From an uncultured Chloroflexota bacterium (GTDB lineage: Bacteria; Chloroflexota; Anaerolineae; Caldilineales; Caldilineaceae): 64,000 nucleotides of DNA. The translations under genes were made by a program, and so were the position numbers. The DNA is taken from positions 1-64,000 of the forward strand of contig CAIOHJ010000263.1 in the NCBI GenBank assembly GCA_903858085.1, given 5' to 3'. Shown here piece after piece: positions 42,809-51,228 of this stretch. Below the pieces are notes generated by a model. That model was not told the DNA's origin. It did not search any database and was given only the letters and a program-made list of their open reading frames with translations. Each line of letters begins with the position of its first letter. Positions within the stretch are counted from its first letter, which is position 1.

Positions 42809-43774
42809 ATGCAGATCACCGTAGGCACCTTCAACCTCAACAACCTCTTCTCACGCTACAACTTTCAGGCAGAAGTCGAACTGGTCCGCCAAGGCGGCAC
42901 CGCTGTCGAGGCCGATGTTCGCTTCACCTTTGTGGAGCCGGTCGGCTATCGATTTCGCTCGTACCAGGGACAACTGGTGCACTCCAAAACACCGGCCGAC
43001 CGCAAACAGATCGCCGACCGCATCCGGGCCCTCCATGTCGACGTGCTGGCCGTCCAGGAGGTCGAGGACATTGGGGTGCTGCGCCAGTTTGCACTGGAAG
43101 ATCTCGGCGGGCTGTACCCCTATCAGGTCCTGGTCGAGGGCAACGACCAGCGTCTGATCGACGTCGGCCTGCTTTCCCGTTTCCCGATCGGGGCGGTCAC
43201 CTCCTGGCGCTTCGCCGTGCATCCCGAGGAGCCACGGGGCTATATCTTCAGCCGTGACCTGCTGGAAGTCGAAATTTTGGAGCCAAGACAACGCCAGCGC
43301 CTGCTCACCGTCTTCAACACCCACCTGAAAAGCAACTATAGCCGTTGGGGGGGCACCCAGGAGCAACAACGGATTGTGACCCGGCGCCGCCGACAGGCGG
43401 AGACGATTGCGTCGATCGTGGCTGCCCGCACACGCCCCGACAGCAGCTATCTGGTGACTGGCGACATGAACGATGGCGCCGATGCCGAGTGTCTGGCCGC
43501 TTTTCGCCAGGCCGGCTGGGTCAATGGGCTGGCCTCCCCGCAAGAAACCCGGCCCGCCAAACGCGAGAGCGTGGCCGCCCACAGCCCTCCCCATCCAGCC
43601 TGGACCCACCGCTTCAAACCGCGCAACCAGCCGCCTCGCTTCGAGCTCTACGACCAGATCTGGCTCAGCCCCACGCTGGCAAACTGCCAGACCGCAGCCT
43701 GGATAGACCGCCGCACCCGCCACCCTGGCGACGGCAGCGACCATGACCCCGCTTGGGTCATCCTCGATCTCTAA
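42809..43774 (+). CDS. Endonuclease/exonuclease/phosphatase-family protein
   Basis: A 321-residue protein with the DNase-I-like fold motifs in order: TFNLNNL, AVQEVED (metal Glu), FNTHLKS, VTGDMND, YDQIWLS and GSDHDPAW (catalytic His). No signal peptide. Relatives cleave nucleic acids or phospholipid/inositol phosphates; the substrate cannot be told. It starts a plus-strand pair with the OsmC gene, 15 bp apart. Confidence 0.88.
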   Translation: MQITVGTFNLNNLFSRYNFQAEVELVRQGGTAVEADVRFTFVEPVGYRFRSYQGQLVHSKTPADRKQIADRIRALHVDVLAVQEVEDIGVLRQFALEDLGGLYPYQVLVEGNDQRLIDVGLLSRFPIGAVTSWRFAVHPEEPRGYIFSRDLLEVEILEPRQRQRLLTVFNTHLKSNYSRWGGTQEQQRIVTRRRRQAETIASIVAARTRPDSSYLVTGDMNDGADAECLAAFRQAGWVNGLASPQETRPAKRESVAAHSPPHPAWTHRFKPRNQPPRFELYDQIWLSPTLANCQTAAWIDRRTRHPGDGSDHDPAWVILDL

Positions 43775-43789
43775 AGCCGGAGAAACCTT

Positions 43790-44305
43790 GTGAGCATCCT
43801 GGACCCCTATCTGGCCCGCAAAGCCACCGCCCTCGCCCAACGTCGCGCCGACTTCACCGCACAACCGGAGAAAGCGACGGTGCGTATCCAGGCCACTTCC
43901 TGGGTGGCCGGCAACACCGGGGCCCGCCCGGTCAAAATCGGCGATACCCTTTGGGTCACTGATTCAGCACCGGCGCTGGCTGGGCATGGGCTGGGCCCCA
44001 CCGCCCCCGAGCTGCTGCTGGGCGCGCTGGCCAGCTGCCTGGTCCACACCTACCTGATCCAGGCCGTGCTGCTCCAGATCCAGCTCGATGGCGTCGAACT
44101 GGAGGTGCAGGGCGCCGTCCCGATGGGCGGGGTCGTCGGCCTTCCCTACACCGACCCGCCCCAGCTGCAAGAGATTACCTACCAGGCACGGCTCTTCACC
44201 GCCGCCAGTGAGCCAGAGATCGAGCGCATGCACCAGGCTGTCGCAGAGACCTGCCCGGTGCTCAACACCCTGCGCCTGCCGACCGCAGTGACGCGCCAGC
44301 CGTAG
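43790..44305 (+). CDS. OsmC-family peroxide/thiol protein
   Basis: A 171-residue OsmC/Ohr-fold protein. The two redox cysteines are in LLGALASCLVHTYLIQ and AVAETCPVLNTLRLP, the usual pair that reduces organic hydroperoxides. Length and fold pattern are normal. The start is GTG at 43790 behind CCGGAGA, 15 bp after the phosphatase-family gene, so both are probably in one transcript. Confidence 0.88.
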   Translation: MSILDPYLARKATALAQRRADFTAQPEKATVRIQATSWVAGNTGARPVKIGDTLWVTDSAPALAGHGLGPTAPELLLGALASCLVHTYLIQAVLLQIQLDGVELEVQGAVPMGGVVGLPYTDPPQLQEITYQARLFTAASEPEIERMHQAVAETCPVLNTLRLPTAVTRQP

Positions 44306-44333
44306 CGGCGCCCAGACAAGAATTTTTCTCAAT

Positions 44334-44362
44334 TTGATGGCAGCCCGGAAGGCCACTATAAT
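44334..44362 (+). promoter_or_regulatory. Predicted strong promoter for the cyclase gene
   Basis: TTGATG (44334-44339) and a perfect TATAAT (44357-44362) are 17 bp apart, 57 nt before the ATG at 44419. Confidence 0.75.
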
Positions 44363-44418
44363 GGGAGCCGTCTTCTCTCTTTCAGGAAAGCCCAGTTTAG
44401 ACCAAGGAGTGACCCACG

Positions 44419-45273
44419 ATGTGTGTTCCTGTCTGTACACAAAAAATGGCTGCGGATCTGGGGCGGCGGAATTTTCTGCGCAGCGCGGCGGGGCTGGCGA
44501 CTGTCGCAGCGCTGGCAGGCTGCGCGCCTGTCTCGGCAACCCCTCCCGCCGGCACAGCTGCTGCGGCTCGATCGATGCCCCACAGCCATTCGTTCAGCCG
44601 GATTTTTGACCTGACCCATACCTTGGCCCCGAGCTTCCCTACCTTTGGCGGCGACCCACAGCTGGCGCTGGAGACTGTCGTCACGCTGGCCAACGACGGT
44701 TACAACCTCTACCGCTGGCTGTTGAACGAACACACCGGCACCCACATGGACGCCCCTTTCCATTTTTCAGAGGGACTCACCGCCGACCAGATCCCGGTCG
44801 AAGACCTGATGGGCCCGCTGGCGGTCGTGGATATCCGCGCCAAAGCCGAAGGAAACCCCGATGCCCAGCTCACCCCAGACGATCTGCTCGCCTGGGAAAG
44901 CCAGCACGGCCCTCTTCCCGAGGGGGCGATCGTGGCCATGAACAGCGGCTGGGATGCCTTTGTCGGCGACGAACGGTTCCGCAACGCCGATGGCGACGGG
45001 GGGATGCATTTTCCTGGTTTCCATATCGAGGCGATCGAGCTGTTGCTCGGGGAACGCTCGGTCAAAGGGATCTTTGTCGACACCCTCAGCCTCGACTTCG
45101 GGCAGTCACCCGACTTTGCGGTGCACTATCGCTGGCTCCCGGCCAACCGGTGGGGGATCGAGTGTGTGGCCAACCTGGGTCAGCTGCCAGCCAGCGGAGC
45201 CATCGCCATCGTCGGGGGCCCCAAAATCGCCGGCGCAACCGGCGGCCCCTCGCGCATCCTGGCGCTGGGTTGA
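44419..45273 (+). CDS. Tat-exported cyclase-family protein (kynurenine formamidase-like)
   Basis: A 284-residue protein with a twin-arginine signal and lipobox: GRRNFLRSAAG then AALAGCAP, so it is exported folded and probably lipidated. The cyclase domain carries the metal motif NEHTGTHMDAPFHF (H-x-G-T-H-x-D), followed by FPGFHIEAIELLL. This Mn/Zn hydrolase family includes arylformamidases and isatin hydrolases; the substrate is unknown. AAGGAG precedes the ATG. It ends at a strong bidirectional hairpin. Export of this normally cytoplasmic family is notable. Confidence 0.85.
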   Translation: MCVPVCTQKMAADLGRRNFLRSAAGLATVAALAGCAPVSATPPAGTAAAARSMPHSHSFSRIFDLTHTLAPSFPTFGGDPQLALETVVTLANDGYNLYRWLLNEHTGTHMDAPFHFSEGLTADQIPVEDLMGPLAVVDIRAKAEGNPDAQLTPDDLLAWESQHGPLPEGAIVAMNSGWDAFVGDERFRNADGDGGMHFPGFHIEAIELLLGERSVKGIFVDTLSLDFGQSPDFAVHYRWLPANRWGIECVANLGQLPASGAIAIVGGPKIAGATGGPSRILALG

Positions 45274-45279
45274 GCTGTT

Positions 45280-45316
45280 GCGCCTTGTGGGGGGCTTCTG
45301 GTCCCCCACAAGGCGC
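45280..45316. terminator. Bidirectional hairpin between convergent genes
   Basis: Perfect 14-bp arms (GCGCCTTGTGGGGG at 45280-45293 and complement at 45303-45316) with a 9-nt loop sit between the cyclase and the DUF2231 gene. Confidence 0.8.
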
Positions 45317-45324
45317 GCTCCTGT

Positions 45325-45819
45325 TCACGGCCCGGCTGGCTGCTCCTGCACGTTGACGCCAAATTCGTAGACCAGCACGCCCCCGTTCCAACCAGCCGCC
45401 ACAATCAGCAGCGCACCCAGCAGCGCGACCCACCCCAGCCAGCTGCGAAGGGCTGGATCGTCCAACAGATCGGTCGCTTTCTCGTCGCGGCGCCGCCGGC
45501 GGGCCCGGGGGCTCCGGTAGAGCCAGCCTGCATACAACAGCCCCCCATACAAGACCAACACTGCCAGGCCCGCCCCGATGTGCCAGTTGAGTGTGGCGCG
45601 ATACGGGGCGTCTGGCGGCAGAGCACTCTGTGCCAGCAGACCGGTGAGCACGGCGACTGCACCGCCGACCCATCCGGCGGCCAGCAGCAGCCAGATCGTC
45701 GGCCGCAGGTCGAAGGAGAAACGGCGCAGCAGGTGCAGCCACAACAGGCCGCTGGCCAGCAGCAAAAACGCGATCGGAAAATGGACAGTGGCTGGATGAA
45801 GATGGGTCAACAGATTCAT
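45325..45819 (-). CDS. DUF2231 membrane protein
   Basis: A 164-residue protein with four transmembrane helices and the family start LHPATVHFPIAFLLLASG. Conserved His residues in HPATVHFP and NWHIGAG are suggestive of heme or metal binding, as proposed for this uncharacterised family. A basic stretch (RARRRRRDEK) lies between helices 3 and 4. It is divergent from msrP, which is in keeping with membrane redox functions but proves nothing. Confidence 0.82.
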   Translation of the reverse strand: MNLLTHLHPATVHFPIAFLLLASGLLWLHLLRRFSFDLRPTIWLLLAAGWVGGAVAVLTGLLAQSALPPDAPYRATLNWHIGAGLAVLVLYGGLLYAGWLYRSPRARRRRRDEKATDLLDDPALRSWLGWVALLGALLIVAAGWNGGVLVYEFGVNVQEQPAGP

Positions 45820-45954
45820 CGGCGGTCAGAGTCCTTTCTGGCTGGATGAAAGCAATCATACAGCATTGTAGAGCAGAGAACCTTAAAGTGATAACCATCG
45901 AACAAACAGTGGGCGCATGCAGCCAGCTGGAACCGTAACCAATGGAGTCGGCTC

Positions 45955-46959
45955 ATGGTCAAAATTTTACCGTCAGAGATCACACCGGAACATGTCTTTC
46001 TCAACCGCCGCCAGTTTATGGCCGCGTCTGGCGCGCTGGCTGGCGCGCTGGCGCTCTCGGCCTGTGCACCGGGCTTGGGGGGCGAGCCAGCCAGCGAAAT
46101 CGGCGCTTTGCAGCCGGCCGTCGCCGCGACCCTCGGCCCGGACAAAGTGCCAGCCGCGCTGGCCTACACCGAACCGACCGCCAGCAGCGGCCAGGACGAG
46201 CTAGGGGATCCCTTGAACACCTTTCAAGAGATTACCAATTACAACAACTTTTATGAATTTTCGACCAGCAAAGAAGCTGTCGCCTCCGCAGCAGCCTCTT
46301 TCCAATCCTATCCCTGGCAGGTTGCGGTGACCGGGCTGGTCAACAACCCGCTGACCCTCGACCTCGACGACCTCTATGCCCGGTACACACAGCAGGAACA
46401 TATCTTCCGGCTGCGCTGTGTCGAAGCCTGGTCGATGGTCATCCCCTGGGTTGGTTTCCCGCTAGCCGAACTGCTCAAAGAGGCCGACCCCCAGTCGAAC
46501 GCGCAGTATGTCCAGTTTGTGACCGTCTACCGGCCAGAAGAGATGCCCGGCCAACGTTCGAGCATTCTGGAATGGCCCTACCAGGAGGGGTTGCGGATCG
46601 ACGAGGCCATGAACCCGCTGGCCATCCTGGCCACCGGCATGTACGGCAAACCGCTCACCAACCAGCAGGGCGCGCCGGTGCGCCTGGTCGTGCCGTGGAA
46701 GTATGGCTTCAAAAGCATCAAGTCGGTGGTCTCGATCGTGCTGACGGAGAGCCTCCCTGCTACGACCTGGAACACGGCTGCGCCGCACGAATATGGCTTT
46801 TATGCCAATGTCAACCCGGCGGTCGACCACCCGCGTTGGTCGCAGGCCTCCGAGCGGCGGATCGGGGAAAATGGCCGGCGCCCCACGCTGCCCTTCAACG
46901 GCTACGCCGAAGAGGTCGCGGCACTCTATGCCGGCATGGACCTGACCCGCAGCTTCTGA
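45955..46959 (+). CDS. msrP: Periplasmic methionine sulfoxide reductase catalytic subunit MsrP
   Basis: A 334-residue molybdopterin enzyme that repairs methionine sulfoxide in exported proteins. Twin-arginine signal NRRQFMAASGALAG with a lipobox-like LSACAP, then the sulfite-oxidase fold with the molybdenum-binding C155 (RLRCVEAWSMVIPWVGF) and typical MsrP segments ATGMYGKPLTNQQGAP and VPWKYGFKSIKSVV. GGAG lies before the ATG. It is followed 11 bp later by msrQ, its membrane partner. Confidence 0.94.
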   Translation: MVKILPSEITPEHVFLNRRQFMAASGALAGALALSACAPGLGGEPASEIGALQPAVAATLGPDKVPAALAYTEPTASSGQDELGDPLNTFQEITNYNNFYEFSTSKEAVASAAASFQSYPWQVAVTGLVNNPLTLDLDDLYARYTQQEHIFRLRCVEAWSMVIPWVGFPLAELLKEADPQSNAQYVQFVTVYRPEEMPGQRSSILEWPYQEGLRIDEAMNPLAILATGMYGKPLTNQQGAPVRLVVPWKYGFKSIKSVVSIVLTESLPATTWNTAAPHEYGFYANVNPAVDHPRWSQASERRIGENGRRPTLPFNGYAEEVAALYAGMDLTRSF

Positions 46960-46970
46960 AGGCATCCGGC

Positions 46971-47651
46971 ATGTCCGGCAACCCGGCTAAACAACGGGAG
47001 AAGAAGGTGGAAAAATTGGTACACGCTGCAAGCCAGAGCCGACCGCGCAGCCGGCGCGGGCCAGACTGGTTTTGGTGGGCGGTCACGACAGCCGCACTGC
47101 TGCCGTTTGCCCTGATGGTGGGGCAGGCCTGGACAGGCTCGCTCGGCGTTGACCCGGTCAACACGGTCTACAATCTCTCTGGCCGCGCTGCTTTGGTCAC
47201 TTTGCTGCTTAGCCTGGCCTGCACCCCGCTGAATACGATCCTGGGCTGGCGCCGAGCACTCTCTGTGCGCAAGGTGCTGGGGTTGGTCGCTTTTTTTTAC
47301 GCGACCGTCCACACAGCCAATTTTGTTGGCTGGGACTACGCGTTCGATCTTGGCCTGATGCTCAACGACGCGTTGCTCAGCAAACCGTATCTGCTGGCCG
47401 GTGGCCTGGCGCTGGGGATTTTGGGGGTGCTCGCCCTGACGTCTACCCGCGGCTGGATGCGCCGGCTCGGCAGATCCTGGAAACGGCTGCATCGTCTCGT
47501 CTATGCTGCCGGTGGGCTGGCTCTGTTTCACTTCCTTTGGCAGGCCAAGGTCGGCGAACGCTGGGAACCGCTGGTCTATGCCGGGCTGTTGGCCGCGCTG
47601 CTCGCTCTCCGCCTCCCTGCCCTGCGGCGTCGGCTCTCTCTCCAGCAATAA
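46971..47651 (+). CDS. msrQ: Heme-binding membrane subunit MsrQ
   Basis: A 226-residue ferric-reductase-like membrane protein with about six helices that delivers electrons to MsrP. Heme-ligand histidines are expected in FFYATVHTANF, WKRLHRLVYAAG and GLALFHFLWQ, all present. The N-terminus has a basic extension (SQSRPRSRRGPDW). The ATG at 46971 lies 11 bp after the msrP stop, so the pair is an operon. Confidence 0.92.
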   Translation: MSGNPAKQREKKVEKLVHAASQSRPRSRRGPDWFWWAVTTAALLPFALMVGQAWTGSLGVDPVNTVYNLSGRAALVTLLLSLACTPLNTILGWRRALSVRKVLGLVAFFYATVHTANFVGWDYAFDLGLMLNDALLSKPYLLAGGLALGILGVLALTSTRGWMRRLGRSWKRLHRLVYAAGGLALFHFLWQAKVGERWEPLVYAGLLAALLALRLPALRRRLSLQQ

Positions 47652-47665
47652 AGACGATCGTTTGC

Positions 47666-47694
47666 TTGTCGGTTCGGCCACCCTCCGGTATACT
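47666..47694 (+). promoter_or_regulatory. Predicted promoter for the diaphorase operon
   Basis: TTGTCG (47666-47671) and TATACT (47689-47694) are 17 bp apart, 44 nt before the ATG at 47739. Confidence 0.65.
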
Positions 47695-47738
47695 GCTTGT
47701 AGCGAGCTGTTCAAAAACCCTTGTCACCGGGACCGACG

Positions 47739-49529
47739 ATGTCTGAACCAAAAATGCCAGCGGGGGCCGAACCGCCTGACTGGACCTTGCTTCCCCCCAT
47801 CCTGCACCGCCATGCGCCCGCCGGGCGCAGCGCGCTTCTGCCTGCCCTGCTGGAGGTGCAGGCGCTGTACGGCCATGTGCCCCAGCCAGCGGCGGAGCAG
47901 ATCGCCCATGCGCTGGCGACGCCGCTGGCCGATGTGCACGGGGTGGTCGAGTTCTATTCCCTGCTCTACAACGAACCGATCGGGCAGACCGTGGTGCGTG
48001 TCTGCACCGACCCCTCCTGTGCGCTGCGCGGGGGAGATGCGCTGCTGGCTGCGGCCTGCCAGCATGCAGGCGTGGAAGAGGGGGAAACCACCCCGGATCG
48101 CACGCTGACGGTGGAGCGATCCCCCTGTTTGGGCCATTGCAACGCCGGGGTTGCCGTCAATCTTTCGTCTGGGCTGCCGGCGCGCACGACCACCTATGTG
48201 CAGGCCTCGCCAGAATCGCTGGCGGATCTGCTGGCCGGCAGAGGACAGAGCCCTGCCGATCAGGGGAGCGAAGATTTTGTGGGCGGCGACCTGCGCGTGA
48301 TCACCCCGCTCTGCGGCCGGGGACGGCGCACAACGCTGGGCGAATATGAGGCAGCTGGGGGGATGCAGGCCCTGCGCAAAGCCCTGGCCTCCTTGCCGCC
48401 AGAGCAGGTGGTGGAGAGGGTGCGCCAGTCTGAGCTGTTGGGCCGGGGCGGTGCAGCCTTTCCGACCGGGATGAAATGGGAGAGCGCCGCCAAAGCAGCC
48501 GCCACCCCCAAGTACTTTGTGGTCAATGCCGACGAGTCGGAGCCGGGTACCTTCAAAGATCGTATCCTCCTGGAGGGGGATCCCTGTCGGGTGCTGGAAG
48601 GTGCATTGCTTGGCGCCTATGCGATCGGCGCCAGCCGCATCTATCTGTACCTGCGCGGCGAGTACCCGCTGGCGCTCGAACGGGTCGAGGCTGCGCTGGC
48701 CGAACTGCGGCAGGCTGGCTATCTGGGCGAAGCGATCCTGGGCTCCACCTACCATGTCGACGTCGAGGTGCGCAGCGGCGCCGGCGCCTATATCTGCGGC
48801 GAAGAGACCGCCCTTTTTGAATCGATCGAGGGCAAGCGTGGGTTTCCGCGGATCAAGCCGCCCTTCCCGACCACCCAGGGGCTCTTCGGCCAGCCGACTG
48901 TCATCAACAACGTCGAGACGCTGGCCCAGATCCCGTACATCGTGTTGCATGGCCCCGCAGCCTTTCAAGAGCTGGGCACCGCCGAATCGACCGGCCCCAA
49001 GCTGCTCTGCGTCTCTGGGGACATCGCGCGCCCGGGCCTCTACGAGATTGGCTTCGGCGTCACCCTGCGTCATCTGATCGAAAATCTGGCCGGCGGCGTG
49101 ACCGGGGGCGCGTTGCAGGCGCTGCTGGTCGGCGGGGCCGCTGGGACATTCGCTACCCCAGCTGAACTGGAGACCCCGATCACCTTTCAGGGGCTGCGAG
49201 CGGCCGGGTTGACCTTGGGCTCCGGCGCAGTCATGGTCTTCAACGACCAACGCGACCTGCGCGACCTCCTGCGTCGGCTGGGTCGTTTCTTCGCCCATGA
49301 ATCGTGTGGAAAATGCTATCCGTGCCAGCTGGGCACCCAACGCCAGTTTGAGATCCTCAGCCGGCTGGCCGAAAAGAGGCTGCTGCCCGGCGACAGCGAG
49401 CGCCTGCGCGAGATCGGATGGACGATGAGCGATGCCTCTCTCTGTGGCTTGGGGCAGACCGCAGCCAGCGCCCTCTTCAGCGCGATGAAACGATGGCCAG
49501 AGCTTTTCGAACCGAAAGGGGCAGCATGA
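47739..49529 (+). CDS. NADH-binding diaphorase subunit, NuoE-NuoF fusion
   Basis: A 596-residue flavoprotein joining two complex-I-type modules. Residues about 1-160 are NuoE-like with a thioredoxin-fold [2Fe-2S] site (CTDPSCALRG and CLGHCNAG). Residues about 170-596 are NuoF-like: NADH/FMN-binding GRGGAAFPTGMKWE, CGEETALFESIEGKRGFPR, and the [4Fe-4S] site SCGKCYPCQLGT plus a later Cys (ASLCGLGQT). Such fusions occur in NAD-linked formate dehydrogenases, bidirectional hydrogenases and electron-bifurcating enzymes. The stop overlaps the next gene by ATGA. No dehydrogenase or hydrogenase catalytic gene is near, so the partner is unknown. Confidence 0.9.
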   Translation: MSEPKMPAGAEPPDWTLLPPILHRHAPAGRSALLPALLEVQALYGHVPQPAAEQIAHALATPLADVHGVVEFYSLLYNEPIGQTVVRVCTDPSCALRGGDALLAAACQHAGVEEGETTPDRTLTVERSPCLGHCNAGVAVNLSSGLPARTTTYVQASPESLADLLAGRGQSPADQGSEDFVGGDLRVITPLCGRGRRTTLGEYEAAGGMQALRKALASLPPEQVVERVRQSELLGRGGAAFPTGMKWESAAKAAATPKYFVVNADESEPGTFKDRILLEGDPCRVLEGALLGAYAIGASRIYLYLRGEYPLALERVEAALAELRQAGYLGEAILGSTYHVDVEVRSGAGAYICGEETALFESIEGKRGFPRIKPPFPTTQGLFGQPTVINNVETLAQIPYIVLHGPAAFQELGTAESTGPKLLCVSGDIARPGLYEIGFGVTLRHLIENLAGGVTGGALQALLVGGAAGTFATPAELETPITFQGLRAAGLTLGSGAVMVFNDQRDLRDLLRRLGRFFAHESCGKCYPCQLGTQRQFEILSRLAEKRLLPGDSERLREIGWTMSDASLCGLGQTAASALFSAMKRWPELFEPKGAA

Positions 49530-50233
49530 GCGAAGTAACGTTGACCATCGATGGACGGCCGGTCACGGTCGCCGCAGAGACAACCCTCCTGCAGGCCGCA
49601 GCCCAGCTGCAGATCGAGATCCCCATCCTCTGCTACCACGAAGCCTGCACCCCCAATGCCATCTGCCGGATGTGCGTCGTCGAAGTGGAGAAACAACGGC
49701 TGCTCCAGCCCGCCTGTGTGGCCCAGGTGCGCGAAGGAATGGTCGTGCAGACGCGCAGTGAACGGGTCGAACGGAGTCGACGCACCCTGCTGGAACTGCT
49801 CGACTCCGCAGTCGATCTCAGCGATGCGCCAGCCATTCAAGCCCAGATGGTGGACTACGCGGCCAGACCCGCACGTTTTCCCGAGGCAGAACGGCGCTCA
49901 CCGCCGGTGTTGGACGACAACCCGATGTACATCCGCGACTACGCCAAATGTGTGCTCTGTTGGCGCTGTGTGCAGGTCTGTGCTGAGGATGCGCAGTACA
50001 CCTTTGCCCTGAGCTTTGAGGGGCGTGGATTTGAGACCCAGATCGGCACCTTCTTCGAGCAGCCGATGCCGGCCACCAGCTGCGTTTTTTGTGGGCAGTG
50101 TGTCGGCGTCTGCCCTTCTGGCGCGCTCAAACCGCGGCGCGAGTGGCTGCTCGAACAGGGCAAGCGCCCCGACGACATTCTGGAACAGACGCGGGCAGAA
50201 CGCCGCCGTTCCCGCCGCTCCTCCCCAGCATGA
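49526..50233 (+). CDS. HoxU/NuoG-N-terminal-like iron-sulfur subunit
   Basis: A 235-residue protein with a plant-type [2Fe-2S] domain (CYHEACTPNAICRMCVVEV then PAC) and, after a His-free NuoG-type linker, two [4Fe-4S] motifs (CVLCWRCVQVCAEDAQ and CVFCGQCVGVCPSGAL). This is the small subunit layout of HoxU and of the N-terminus of NuoG or FdhA. It would take electrons from the NuoEF-like subunit and pass them to an unseen partner. A basic tail (RRRSRRSS) ends it. ATGA overlaps join it to both neighbours. Confidence 0.9.
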   Translation: MSEVTLTIDGRPVTVAAETTLLQAAAQLQIEIPILCYHEACTPNAICRMCVVEVEKQRLLQPACVAQVREGMVVQTRSERVERSRRTLLELLDSAVDLSDAPAIQAQMVDYAARPARFPEAERRSPPVLDDNPMYIRDYAKCVLCWRCVQVCAEDAQYTFALSFEGRGFETQIGTFFEQPMPATSCVFCGQCVGVCPSGALKPRREWLLEQGKRPDDILEQTRAERRRSRRSSPA

Positions 50234-51069
50234 GCGAGAGCTCGGTCGTCCTGCTCGGCGTGCTGGCCGCGCTCTCCTGGGGCGGGGGCGATTTTTGTGG
50301 CGGCCTGGCAGCCCGCCGCACCGATGTCTACAGCGTGGTGCTGGTGGCAGAGGTGGCAGGGGCTCTGCTGCTGGGGGGGCTGGCGCTCCTGTACCGGGAG
50401 GCCTGGCCTGCTTTGCCCTCCCTCTGGTGGGCCTCTGCGGGCGGGTTGGTGGGGGCGGTCGGTCTGCTTGCCCTCTACCGTGCCCTGGCCGCAGGACATA
50501 TGGGCATCGTCGCACCGTTGACCGCCGTGATCGCCGGTGCCACGCCGGTGGTCTTTGGGGTGGCCACCGAAGGTTGGCCAGAGCTCTGGCAGCTGGGGGG
50601 CTTTGTAACAGCGTTGCTGGCGGTCTGGCTGCTGGCTGGCACGGGCGGCCAGAGCCTGCACCGGGTCGAAATGGTGTATACCCTGGTGGCTGGACTGAGC
50701 TTTGGCACCTATTTTATTTTGATCGACAGGGCGACCAGCGACGGCACGCTCTTCTGGAAGCTGGCAGCGGCACGTCTGTTGGGGGCGCTGCTGCTGCTGG
50801 CTGCGCTCGGAGTCATGCGCCGCCCCTTCCGCACCACACGCGCGGTGCTGCCCCTCAACCTGCTCGGCGGGCTGCTCGACGCCGGCGGCAACCTCTTCTT
50901 TGCACTGGCCGCAGTGGCTGGCCGGCTGGATGTGGCGGCGATTTTGTCTTCCCTCTATCCGGGCACGACCGTGCTCCTGGCCTGGGCCCTGCTGGGCCAG
51001 CGGTTGAACCGTCCCCAGTTGTTGGGCGTCGCCGCCGCACTGGCAGCAATCCTGCTGATCGCCGCCTGA
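50230..51069 (+). CDS. EamA-family transporter
   Basis: A 279-residue membrane protein with ten helices in two EamA repeats (GVLAALSWGGGDFCGGLAARR at the start, LAALAAILLIAA at the end). The GDF motif near the start is typical of this branch of drug/metabolite exporters. Substrate unknown. It starts with ATGA overlap on the Fe-S gene, so the carrier is translated with the diaphorase module, a linkage without clear functional reason. Confidence 0.85.
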   Translation: MSESSVVLLGVLAALSWGGGDFCGGLAARRTDVYSVVLVAEVAGALLLGGLALLYREAWPALPSLWWASAGGLVGAVGLLALYRALAAGHMGIVAPLTAVIAGATPVVFGVATEGWPELWQLGGFVTALLAVWLLAGTGGQSLHRVEMVYTLVAGLSFGTYFILIDRATSDGTLFWKLAAARLLGALLLLAALGVMRRPFRTTRAVLPLNLLGGLLDAGGNLFFALAAVAGRLDVAAILSSLYPGTTVLLAWALLGQRLNRPQLLGVAAALAAILLIAA

Positions 51070-51166
51070 CCTGACGCTGGCAGATCGGCGGGGCGAGTGC
51101 GCTCTGTCCCTGGAATCGGGCGGAGAACGTCTGAGGTCGTCGCTGAATCCTTCAGACAAAATACCG

Positions 51167-51195
51167 TTGACAGGCCCAGCCTGGGCTGTCAGAAT
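51167..51195 (+). promoter_or_regulatory. Predicted promoter for comEA
   Basis: A perfect TTGACA (51167-51172) and CAGAAT (51190-51195) are 17 bp apart. The spacer contains the palindrome GCCCAG-C-CTGGGC (51174-51186), a possible operator. Confidence 0.6.
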
Positions 51196-51228
51196 GGGGG
51201 GAGCGCCCTGTTCAGAGCGGGAGGTCTG

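Noticed and set aside
47739..50233. Part of respiratory complex I
   Set aside because: Only the NADH-input subunits are present, as a fusion, and the next gene is a transporter rather than nuoG-N.
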